Of a stretch of 38,819 nucleotides of DNA, positions 14,498-21,265 are shown piece by piece. Made by a program: the position numbers and the translations under genes. This DNA comes from an uncultured Candidatus Saccharibacteria bacterium. Lineage in GTDB: Bacteria; Patescibacteriota; Saccharimonadia; Saccharimonadales; Saccharimonadaceae. The stretch is from the NCBI GenBank assembly GCA_947306745.1, contig CAMZHH010000008.1, positions 1 through 38,819 of the forward strand, written 5' to 3'. Under the pieces are notes generated by a model. That model saw nothing but the letters and a program-made list of their open reading frames with translations, had not been told where the DNA came from and made no database searches. Within the stretch, counting starts at the first letter, position 1; each line of letters begins with the position of its first letter.

Positions 14498-15741
14498 GTG
14501 CTACGTGGGCTCCCGAGTAATTTTTTAAAGTTGATTTTCGCCGTAAATTCGATAGCGTTTTTGCAGAAGATGTGGGTTGCAAGTTTTGTGAGTAAGGCGC
14601 CTACGATTACAATATCTGCGAGACCAACCCAGAATTCCCAAGTGGCGAGCGAACCAAAGATGGCGCGTAGCATGATAGCGATTGGTGCACTTGGCGGGAA
14701 ATAAGTTAGGAAATACATCATGAATTGGTTTTCGGTGCCACCAAAGCTGCCAAGGAAGAAAATTGGCAAAATCACCATAATGACTAAGACGCTGGAATAT
14801 GAGTTGGCGTCTTTAGCGGTTGGCGTAATAGTGCCAATGATGACACAGCAGGCTGTGAATAGGAAGTATGACGCAAGTAACAGTAATGAGTATTGCGCGA
14901 TTGATAAGGCATTCAAACTTTCAATTACGAATTCTGGAATCGCGTTATAATTCAAGCCAACTTTATACAATATGAGTACTGGAATTACGAGTACGGCGAG
15001 CTGGATTAAGCCGACAATCATCAAAGAAATAATCTTGCCGACGATTAAATTACGAGGATTAATACTAGTAAGCATCAATTCGCTAATGCGGTTTTCTTTC
15101 TCTTCCGTCATTGCTACTACAAGGCGGTTACCTAGTACGATGATTAGAATGTAAAACAGAGCGAGCGCGATAATTGGGCCGGAAATTTTGCCGGTGATTT
15201 CGCCCATTTCAACTTCGTGGTTGTCTTTAGCGTCGTAAGTCGTAGTGTCATAACTGATCGTGTTTGTGATGATAGCGTAATTGATCGGCGAGACATCCTG
15301 GACGGCTTGCGTTTGTAGAATTGTGGCAATTGGCAAAGAATAATTGTCTAGCAACTTTGCTTGATCTGGTTTGACGTAAATATTAACGGTTGGATTTTCG
15401 GCGAAGTTTTGCGGAATTGCATAAAAGACGTCAATTTCTTGATTCTGAACGGCCGCGATGCCGCTAGCTTCATCATCAAAAAGCGTGAATTCTTGTTCAT
15501 TGCCATCTTCGTTCACGATTTTGGTTGTTTTGAGATATTCGGCGCCATCATAAAGGCCAAGTGTCATATTGGATGTGTCAGTGGCGGAATCGAGCATCTC
15601 GCCAGCGGAATAACCGCTCATGGCGGCGATGAAAATGTAGAATGCAAATAAGACAGGAATCAGAATTGCAGCGGCCCAGAAACTCGGCTTCTTAATACTG
15701 CGCATAACCTCGAAACGAATGACTTCGAAAGTTTTATTCAT
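14485..15741 (-). CDS. ABC-2-type transporter permease (NatB-like)
   Basis: A 418-residue membrane subunit of an ABC exporter. One N-terminal helix (FWAAAILIPVLFAFYIFIAA) is followed by an extracellular domain of about 150 residues, then five or six membrane helices. The cytoplasmic segment VAMTEEKENRISELMLTS is the ABC-2 signature before TM3. The architecture matches NatB/YhaP-type exporters. The start at 15741 has GAGGA upstream and gives MNKTFEVIRFEVMRSIKKPS, the normal start for this family; it overlaps the ATPase gene end by 8 nt. The substrate is unknown; co-transcription with MurT/GatD points to cell-envelope work or antimicrobial defence. Confidence 0.85.
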   Translation of the reverse strand: MNKTFEVIRFEVMRSIKKPSFWAAAILIPVLFAFYIFIAAMSGYSAGEMLDSATDTSNMTLGLYDGAEYLKTTKIVNEDGNEQEFTLFDDEASGIAAVQNQEIDVFYAIPQNFAENPTVNIYVKPDQAKLLDNYSLPIATILQTQAVQDVSPINYAIITNTISYDTTTYDAKDNHEVEMGEITGKISGPIIALALFYILIIVLGNRLVVAMTEEKENRISELMLTSINPRNLIVGKIISLMIVGLIQLAVLVIPVLILYKVGLNYNAIPEFVIESLNALSIAQYSLLLLASYFLFTACCVIIGTITPTAKDANSYSSVLVIMVILPIFFLGSFGGTENQFMMYFLTYFPPSAPIAIMLRAIFGSLATWEFWVGLADIVIVGALLTKLATHIFCKNAIEFTAKINFKKLLGSPRSTWKN

Positions 15742-16483
15742 GGCTTTCCTCCTCTGCTTCGTTTTCGCCATAGACATCGACAAAGATTTGATCGAGTGAT
15801 TTGTTGTTGAATGATTTGCGAACTTCACTGACGGTACCGTAAGCGCGTGCGACGCCATCTTTTAATAGTAAGATGCGGTCGCAAAGACGTTCAACTTCAT
15901 CCATGTAATGAGTAATCATAATGATTGTGCTGCCCTTTTGATGTAATTCGTCAATGATATCCATCAGTAAGCGGCGATTAACTGGGTCGAAGCCTTTGGT
16001 TGGCTCGTCGAGAATAAGCAATTCCGGATCATTCATGACTGTGATGCCGAGCTGAATTTTCTGCTGCTGACCTTGACTGAGTTTATTGATACGCGTCTTG
16101 GTATGATCTTCGAGACCGACGCGTTTGAGGAAGTCTAAGCTCCATTCTTTCGGATTTTTGAGACCACGTAGGCGACCGAAATATACCATCACGTCGATGA
16201 CGGATTCTTTTTTATAAAGTCCGCGTTCTTCTGGCAAGTAGCCGATGCGAATATCGCCGCCAGGCTTAAATGGTTTGCCGTTAATAAGTAATTTACCGCC
16301 AGTTGGTTGGTAAAGATTAAGTAGTGCGCGAATGGTGGTAGTCTTGCCGGAGCCGTTACTACCAAGCAGGCCGAAAATCTCACCTTTTTCAACTGTAAAA
16401 GATAAGTCTTTGATAACGACCCGATCAGCGAAAGACATCTTGAAATGCTTTACGTCGATGAGCGCGGTATTTTTCTTCTGCAT
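15734..16483 (-). CDS. ABC transporter ATP-binding protein (NatA-like)
   Basis: A 249-residue ABC ATPase that powers the ABC-2 permease encoded next. The Walker A is GLLGSNGSGKTTT, the signature LSQGQQQKIQLG, Walker B LLILDEPTKG and the switch His is in MITHYMDE. It is the first gene of the five-gene operon. The ATG follows a TGCTAAAAT extended -10 box by 9 nt with no Shine-Dalgarno, so the whole operon mRNA would have a leader of only about 3 nt. The C-terminus after the nucleotide domain (SLDQIFVDVYGENEAEE) is typical of drug/Na-type exporters. Confidence 0.9.
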   Translation of the reverse strand: MQKKNTALIDVKHFKMSFADRVVIKDLSFTVEKGEIFGLLGSNGSGKTTTIRALLNLYQPTGGKLLINGKPFKPGGDIRIGYLPEERGLYKKESVIDVMVYFGRLRGLKNPKEWSLDFLKRVGLEDHTKTRINKLSQGQQQKIQLGITVMNDPELLILDEPTKGFDPVNRRLLMDIIDELHQKGSTIIMITHYMDEVERLCDRILLLKDGVARAYGTVSEVRKSFNNKSLDQIFVDVYGENEAEEESHE

Positions 16484-16582
16484 ATTAGAAATATTTTAGC
16501 ATTTTAGGGGTGAATTATGTAGAGCTGAAAAAGATTGCACTTATGCTTTTCATTTTGCGCGATTGACGGTTGGATAGAGCGC

Positions 16583-18097
16583 ATGAAAAAGATATTCGTA
16601 GTTATATTATGTGTGGTCGGTGGTCTGCTTTTTGGCGGACGTGCGTCGGCGGCGAGCTGTGTAGATATTGAGTTCATGTTTGCGCGTGGCTCGGGCGGTG
16701 TTCATGTTGAGAATGTCGAGTATCAAGCTTTCGTGCGTACGATGACGAAGATGGCGAATCGTATCGGTATGGCAAGTTATCGTTTTACGGACGTGGATTA
16801 TCCAGCAGTATCGGTGTCGGTTCCAGCTAACGCGATTGGTGCGTATATTTCTGCTGGTAAATATTATGCATTCGGTAGAAGCGTGACGTCTGGCGTGGAT
16901 TGGCTGACGGATTATTACAATAAGACGATGCGCAATTGTCCTACTACGCGTTGGGTGTTGGCGGGTTATTCGCAGGGCGCGATGGTGATAGCGCAGGCAG
17001 TACAGCGCTTTCGAGCGGATCGAGTGATCTATATTGGCCTAGTAGCAGATCCGCAGACTAATTTACCGGAAGGTCGCGGTTTAATTCCGGATGCCTGTTT
17101 GGGGCGCAATTATTCGCCGTATCGAGTTTTTGTACCGGTTTGTCGGACCGATAAAGGGCGTTTAGGGGCGCGTAATCCGTATCAATATGGCGATTTGGCT
17201 GGTAAGTATGGCCTATGGTGTGGGCGAAATGACTATGTATGCGGGAGTACGGCTTCGCCGTTGAATAATTCTGGCCACACTCAGTATGTTGATGCGGGAA
17301 GTTATATGCAAATGTCGTATTTAGTTCAGCAAAAACTGACGACTTCTACTTCTCCCGTAATGCGTTCAGCGCGGACTGTGGCGTCCGATGCAGAACTCTA
17401 CGCCTTTTTGAATCAGGATGAATTTTTTGCGCGGCCGGAAGATGAAGTAGTGATTTCTGCTGAAATGAGTTTTTCGACAAATAGCCAGATTACGACATAC
17501 GAATGGGCGATTGATGATAGCGACTATGCTGTCGGTGATGCTGTTTTGAGGATGAGTTTCCCGCTTGGTAAACATCAAATACGCCTAAAGATTCGAGACG
17601 CTAAAGGATTGACGGCGGAAGCGGTAGCGCAGGTGACGGTAGCGGATAGTTTCATGGATGAAGATTTGCCAGCTCCATTGGTGCGTGCAGAGCGTCAGGC
17701 GGATGCGGTCTACTTTACTTGGCATGACGTTCCAGAACGGGCGCAATATCTACTAGTGCGATTGAATGGTTTTGATTTGGATTATGTTAAGGCCGATAGT
17801 CTGGTGGTTGGTATTCACGATTTAGAGATTAATGATCAGGATACGCTTAGCGTGGCTTGGATGGATACGGATTTTAACGTGGGCGCCGAGCATATGGTTG
17901 CGATTAAGGATGTGGAAGAAGTGGAGGTGCTGTCGCATGAGCAGACTTTGCAGCCAAAAGACACAGACGCTGAATCGGCGAATGCTCCACAAACCGGCGT
18001 TAATATGAGTGATGTTTTCTTGCTGGGCGTTATTGTGATTTTGGCCTGTATTTTTGTCATTGTCATAAAAAATACCCGCCACTTGCGTGACGGGTAG
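16583..18097 (+). CDS. Exported cutinase-like serine hydrolase with PxTG-like C-terminal anchor
   Basis: A 504-residue secreted protein. Residues 1-24 are a signal peptide (MKKIFVVILCVVGGLLFGGR then ASA). Residues 25-260 are a cutinase-family alpha/beta hydrolase with the elbow AGYSQGA (Ser130), Asp217 in CGRNDYVCG and His232 in NSGHTQYVD; the Cys pairs fit cutinase disulfides. A PKD/Ig-like region (about 290-375) and a second beta-rich domain follow. The end is NAPQTGVN, a hydrophobic helix (FLLGVIVILACIFVIVI) and a basic tail (KNTRHLRDG), which has the layout of a sortase-type or PxTG anchor but lacks the Leu of LPxTG. Cutinases cleave esters such as lipids or mycolate-type esters. The ATG at 16583 is chosen because the signal peptide begins there. 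Confidence 0.8.
   Translation: MKKIFVVILCVVGGLLFGGRASAASCVDIEFMFARGSGGVHVENVEYQAFVRTMTKMANRIGMASYRFTDVDYPAVSVSVPANAIGAYISAGKYYAFGRSVTSGVDWLTDYYNKTMRNCPTTRWVLAGYSQGAMVIAQAVQRFRADRVIYIGLVADPQTNLPEGRGLIPDACLGRNYSPYRVFVPVCRTDKGRLGARNPYQYGDLAGKYGLWCGRNDYVCGSTASPLNNSGHTQYVDAGSYMQMSYLVQQKLTTSTSPVMRSARTVASDAELYAFLNQDEFFARPEDEVVISAEMSFSTNSQITTYEWAIDDSDYAVGDAVLRMSFPLGKHQIRLKIRDAKGLTAEAVAQVTVADSFMDEDLPAPLVRAERQADAVYFTWHDVPERAQYLLVRLNGFDLDYVKADSLVVGIHDLEINDQDTLSVAWMDTDFNVGAEHMVAIKDVEEVEVLSHEQTLQPKDTDAESANAPQTGVNMSDVFLLGVIVILACIFVIVIKNTRHLRDG
18067..18096 (-). terminator. Intrinsic terminator for the leftward small gene, inside the cutinase 3' end
   Basis: TACCCGCCAC (18073-18082) pairs with GTGACGGGTA (18087-18096) with one mismatch, and the minus strand continues with six T. 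It ends the transcript of the 86-codon gene. The plus strand has no T-run after the stem, so it does not terminate the cutinase transcript. Confidence 0.65.
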
Positions 18098-18111
18098 GTG
18101 CGAGGCTCCTC

Positions 18112-18372
18112 TTAGCCTTCGAACAGAGTCCAGGCCAAGGACGAGGTGTCGAATTCGAGTCGGCAATTGGACTTGCCGATGACGCATTCGAAGATGTGGC
18201 GGGCGGAATTCCCGACGAACTTGATGCGTTCACTGATGGTCTCAGTGATTTCGACTTCGTCCTCTCCTCGCTTGCGGAAGTAGAGCGGTTGGCATGGAAT
18301 GCGACTGTAGTTGAACAGCGCCATGACCTCCACTTTTTCTCCCTTTTCTGCTGGATTGTTAATATTGTTCAT
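18112..18372 (-). CDS. Small conserved-looking soluble protein of unknown function
   Basis: An 86-residue protein with the sections RIPCQPLYFRKRGEDEVEIT, RIKFVGNSARHIFECVIG and CRLEFDTSSLAWTLFEG, which read like a compact beta-strand domain. A strong ribosome site (AAGGAG, 7 nt before the ATG) and a terminator at 18067-18096 support a real gene. Codons end mostly in C or G, unlike the neighbouring genes, which favour A/T or mixed third positions; this suggests either high expression or a different origin. Upstream lies a leader of about 137 nt from a TATAAT box (18516-18521). No known family is recognised. Confidence 0.65.
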   Translation of the reverse strand: MNNINNPAEKGEKVEVMALFNYSRIPCQPLYFRKRGEDEVEITETISERIKFVGNSARHIFECVIGKSNCRLEFDTSSLAWTLFEG

Positions 18373-18521
18373 AAATTACTCCTTAAATTGATTAAATTTT
18401 TGGAGTCATTTATGTGAGCCATGGTTTGCGGCTCGGTGCCACCCGTACAATGACAAGATACGGATGACGGCGTATACTCCGACAATCAGTGACCGAAGTG
18501 TGATGTCGTACTTTCATTATA
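18373..18521 (-). promoter_or_regulatory. Promoter and long structured leader of the 86-codon gene
   Basis: A TATAAT (18516-18521, minus strand) would start a leader of about 137 nt; its -35 is poor. The leader has a hairpin GAGCC-9 nt-GGCTC and just before it GGGTGGCACCG (18434-18444). That string matches the core of the T-box motif, but no specifier stem or terminator of that class can be seen. It may be a regulatory leader of unknown type. Confidence 0.3.
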
Positions 18522-18627
18522 GGCTAGTCAAAATGCTTATGATAGTCTTGAAATGCGATGATTTTTTCTGCGAAATAGCGTGTAAAACCCCTGTTATGCC
18601 TGTGGAAAACTCAGAAGAAAATGTGGC

Positions 18628-18736
18628 TTAAAAACGGAAATGCATCGCTTGGTAGCGATGCATTTGCGTATAAGTTGTGGAGTTTACGGAGATGGATCAC
18701 TTGGTAGTCATACACCTGCGCTCTCTCAACTTGAAT
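18628..18736 (-). ncRNA. Candidate small RNA (about 110 nt)
   Basis: A consensus promoter (18743-18771) faces left into a 360-bp stretch without a gene. The first strong stop signal downstream is a perfect 12-bp stem with a 4-nt loop (18638-18649, 18654-18665) followed on the minus strand by CCG and five T, which is terminator-like. The RNA between would be about 110 nt. It contains two copies of a 16-nt segment that differ at 2 positions (18640-18655 and 18692-18707); the 3' copy forms half of the terminator stem. No match to SRP, 6S or RNase P RNA signature sequences is seen. The alternative is that the transcript reads through to the 86-codon gene as a long leader. The rest of 18418-18780 shows no open frame of note. 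Confidence 0.4.
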
Positions 18737-18742
18737 AACTTC

Positions 18743-18771
18743 ATTATAGCACAGACTTGCTAAAAAGTCAA
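18743..18771 (-). promoter_or_regulatory. Near-consensus sigma-70-type promoter
   Basis: On the minus strand TTGACT (18766-18771), a 17-nt spacer and TATAAT (18743-18748). It is downstream of the LURP-one-like gene and is not followed by an adjacent start codon, which is why a small RNA or a long leader is proposed. Confidence 0.75.
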
Positions 18772-18791
18772 TAGTATTTTACGATTTTAGG

Positions 18792-19319
18792 CTAAAATAG
18801 GCCTTTTTGTGGCTGATTTTCGCTTTTTTCTTGCTCTTTAAGCTTATTTACAGCGTCTTTTTGGTCCAAATAGACCGTAAATAGGATGGCGAGCGCAAGT
18901 GACATATCTTCAACTGCGACCGCATAAACGTCTAGGGCTTCGCCTACTGGAGTTTCGCGTTTGGACAAGGAAGCGATTTGAGTGCCCGTTTGATCTACGA
19001 TGGCGTAATTTAGGCCAATAAAATCGCCAACTACATACCACATTTTACCAACGACGGAGTATTTCCCGGTCTTTATACCGCCAATGCGACGCAGCTCGTA
19101 GCCGGTACGCTCGTCGTGATCGAATACCATATAATTTGGCTTGAGGCCAAAGTATTTTTGCTTGATTGTAGCTTCGATGTATTTGTCTGTTTTGATTTCA
19201 ATTTTGTGCCACGGCAAGAATGAACTGTCTTTTATTTCGTATTTTTGCTCTTTAGCGTCGGTATAGCCAAAGTAGCTATTTTGAAAAGATGCGAATTCCT
19301 GCTTTACGTAGATATGCAT
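18792..19319 (-). CDS. LURP-one-related (tubby-like fold) protein
   Basis: A 175-residue protein that fits the LURP-one-related/DUF567 group: a beta-rich barrel start (MHIYVKQEFASFQNSYFGYT), a middle part with VVGKMWYVVGDFIGLNYAIV and IASLSKRE, and a hydrophobic helix near the end (VEDMSLALAILFTVYLDQ). In this fold the helix sits inside the beta barrel. The biochemical role in bacteria is unknown; a membrane-lipid link has been proposed for related scramblase-like proteins. It is the last gene after tdk-tmk-ung, 9 nt behind ung. The C-terminal tail (KLKEQEKSENQPQK) is likely disordered. Confidence 0.7.
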   Translation of the reverse strand: MHIYVKQEFASFQNSYFGYTDAKEQKYEIKDSSFLPWHKIEIKTDKYIEATIKQKYFGLKPNYMVFDHDERTGYELRRIGGIKTGKYSVVGKMWYVVGDFIGLNYAIVDQTGTQIASLSKRETPVGEALDVYAVAVEDMSLALAILFTVYLDQKDAVNKLKEQEKSENQPQKGLF

Positions 19320-19328
19320 ATGTTTAGT

Positions 19329-19979
19329 TTACCATGCGATTGGAGACAGATTCCATTCGACGAGTTTTGCATTGCATTTGCTAAAGGGCTTAGAACCAAA
19401 GAAACCATTATGCGCAGACAGCGGTGATGGGTGGGCGGACTCGATAATGAAATGCTTTGATTGGTCAATCATTGGTTTCTTAGAGCGTGCATCGCGTCCC
19501 CATAATATAAAGACTAGATGCGGACGATTTTCGTTGAGGTATTTAATGATATGTTCGGTAAAAATCTCCCAACCTTTACCACGATGGCTGCCGGCTAGGT
19601 GTGCTTCGACTGTGAGCGTATTATTGAGTAGCATTACACCTTGCTCCGCCCAGCGCGTGAGGTCGCCATTGTCGGGGATTGGCGCGCCAATATCTTCGTG
19701 GATTTCTTTAAAGATGTTTTGCAAGGATGGCGGAATTTGAACGCCTTTGTGAACGGAAAAGGCCAAACCATTAGCCTGGCGTGGGCCATGATATGGATCC
19801 TGGCCGATAATGACGACTTTAATGTTATTCAAGTCGGTCGTGAAAGCCGAAAAAACCTGCTGCTTTGGCGGATAAATCGTCTTAGTAGCATAAGCGTCCT
19901 TCAGGAAAGCACTCAATTCCTGGAAATATGGTTGTGCGAATTCGGCTTGAAGGATAGGTTTCCAGGATTCATGCATCAT
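19329..19979 (-). CDS. ung: Uracil-DNA glycosylase (family 1)
   Basis: A 216-residue family-1 UDG that removes uracil from DNA to start base-excision repair. Motif A is GQDPYHGPRQANGLAFSV with the water-activating Asp61, and motif B is HPSPLSAHNGFFGSKPF with the catalytic His. Length is normal. The start overlaps the tmk stop (TAATG). The gene is in one operon with tdk and tmk, which fits control of dUTP/dTTP balance and uracil in DNA. Confidence 0.95.
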   Translation of the reverse strand: MMHESWKPILQAEFAQPYFQELSAFLKDAYATKTIYPPKQQVFSAFTTDLNNIKVVIIGQDPYHGPRQANGLAFSVHKGVQIPPSLQNIFKEIHEDIGAPIPDNGDLTRWAEQGVMLLNNTLTVEAHLAGSHRGKGWEIFTEHIIKYLNENRPHLVFILWGRDARSKKPMIDQSKHFIIESAHPSPLSAHNGFFGSKPFSKCNAKLVEWNLSPIAW

Positions 19980-20590
19980 TAAACTCCGAACATTTTTCTT
20001 AAAGTAGTTTGGAGTTCCTCGGCGCTTGGGCTGGCATCGACGGTCTGAATATCGAGATCTTTCGCAATATGTAGATACGCCGCATCGACTTTATGTTGAA
20101 AGTCGCTTGGCTTGGATTCAAAAGTGTCTTTAGAGGAGTTGTCGTCGCGAGCGCTTTGGCGAGCGAGGCGAGTCTTTTCATCGAGAGTTAGAATTGCCGA
20201 TTTGTCTGGTTTGACGTAGCGTTCTGGCATGGCTTCTTTGGTAATGCGAATAATGCGACTGCGCGAGATGCCTTGGCCATAACCTTGATAAGCCAGCGTC
20301 GACCACCAGTTGCGCGCTGAAACGACGAATCCGCCACGTTTCAAGACTGGTTCGGCAAGTTTACGCCATAGTTCTTGACGTGCAGCTGTGAATAGCAATA
20401 CGTGAGTCATTGGCTCTAGATTATAGGTCTTATCTTTAATAATGCGACGGAGCTCGTGTGCGGACTCCAACTCGCCATCCGGTTCGTGCATAGTGACTAC
20501 TTCCTTGCCCTGCTTGCGCAAATACTCAGCTAGCATTTCAACCTGTGTAGATTTGCCGGTGGCGTCTTGGCCTTCAATGACGATATACAT
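19979..20590 (-). CDS. tmk: Thymidylate kinase
   Basis: A 203-residue dTMP kinase that makes dTDP from dTMP and ATP. The P-loop is EGQDATGKST (residues 6-15). The DR(Y/H)-type motif region reads VVSARNWWSTLAYQGYGQG, where the usual DR(Y/W)xxS core is altered to ARNWWS, and the lid has the Arg-rich KTRLARQSARDD. The start codon overlaps the tdk stop (TAATG). The changed DR motif is notable because the Asp-Arg pair normally binds the dTMP phosphate, so specificity may differ. Confidence 0.9.
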   Translation of the reverse strand: MYIVIEGQDATGKSTQVEMLAEYLRKQGKEVVTMHEPDGELESAHELRRIIKDKTYNLEPMTHVLLFTAARQELWRKLAEPVLKRGGFVVSARNWWSTLAYQGYGQGISRSRIIRITKEAMPERYVKPDKSAILTLDEKTRLARQSARDDNSSKDTFESKPSDFQHKVDAAYLHIAKDLDIQTVDASPSAEELQTTLRKMFGV

Positions 20591-21174
20591 TAAGCTGTCT
20601 CCTTGTATTTAAAATAACAATGCGTACAGAGGGCACGATATTCGATTCTGCTCGTGCCATCAATTAAAACGTCTGGACCGTCGGTTACCATCTTGCCGTC
20701 GAGCCAGCGTGTATTTAGGGTGGCTTTGCGACCACAATCGCAGATAGTCTTGAGCTCTTCGATTTTGTGTGCGATTTGAAGTAAGCGCGTAGCACCTTCG
20801 AAACCGCCGTCGGTCATGCGGAAGTTAAGACGGAGGCCGTAACACATAACTGGAATATTAAGCTTCACGACGACCTGCATGAGCTGGTCGGCTTGTTTTG
20901 GGGTGAGGAATTGTGCTTCATCGACTAAAACGCAGTCGACGTTCGTGTATTCGGTGGCAATGCGCTTAAATAGGTTTGTGCGACGATCGAAACAAAAGTT
21001 CGTTTCACGTTCCGGCCCGATGCGAGTTAACAATTTCGTGCCATTTTTGGTATCGGTTGCAGGTTTGATTACGCAGACTTTCTGGCCGCGCTCTTCATAA
21101 TTAAACGCTACTTGTAGAAGCTGCATGGTTTTACCGCAGCCCATGGCGCCGTAGCGAAAATATAGCTGTGCCAC
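20590..21174 (-). CDS. tdk: Thymidine kinase (TK1-like)
   Basis: A 194-residue type II thymidine kinase, the salvage step before tmk. The P-loop is GAMGCGKT (residues 9-16), Walker B-like VLVDEAQFL (about 81-89), lasso-loop region CYGLRLNFRM, and the structural zinc site is formed by CDCGRKATLN and CTHCYF. The start is a GTG with GGAGGA 4 nt upstream; it gives AQLYFRYGAMGCGKT, the standard family N-terminus. It begins the tdk-tmk-ung-LURP operon. Dependence on salvaged thymidine fits a reduced, host-dependent genome. Confidence 0.95.
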   Translation of the reverse strand: MAQLYFRYGAMGCGKTMQLLQVAFNYEERGQKVCVIKPATDTKNGTKLLTRIGPERETNFCFDRRTNLFKRIATEYTNVDCVLVDEAQFLTPKQADQLMQVVVKLNIPVMCYGLRLNFRMTDGGFEGATRLLQIAHKIEELKTICDCGRKATLNTRWLDGKMVTDGPDVLIDGTSRIEYRALCTHCYFKYKETA

Positions 21175-21241
21175 TATTCCTCCTTTTGATATAAGTTTAA
21201 CACTTAGAGGTTGAATAGATTGTTGTATTTTTTATTTTAGA

Positions 21242-21259
21242 TAGCACTTGTGCTAAAAT
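21242..21259 (+). promoter_or_regulatory. Leaderless promoter of the PP2C gene with overlapping palindrome
   Basis: TGC-TAAAAT is an extended -10 (TAAAAT 21254-21259) ending 6 nt before the ATG. An inverted repeat TAGCAC-TT-GTGCTA (21242-21255) overlaps it and could be an operator. No Shine-Dalgarno is present. Confidence 0.5.
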
Positions 21260-21265
21260 TTAAGC

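Noticed and set aside
18430-18445. GTGGCACCGAG string identical to part of a Cas9 tracrRNA tail
   Set aside because: No CRISPR repeats or cas genes occur in the window and the rest of a tracrRNA is missing. Treated as chance.
18480-18700. Possible replication origin (TGTGGAAAA near 18602, AT-rich surroundings)
   Set aside because: Only one or two weak DnaA-box-like words, no box cluster, and no dnaA, dnaN or rpmH nearby. A similar word near 37025 is also isolated.
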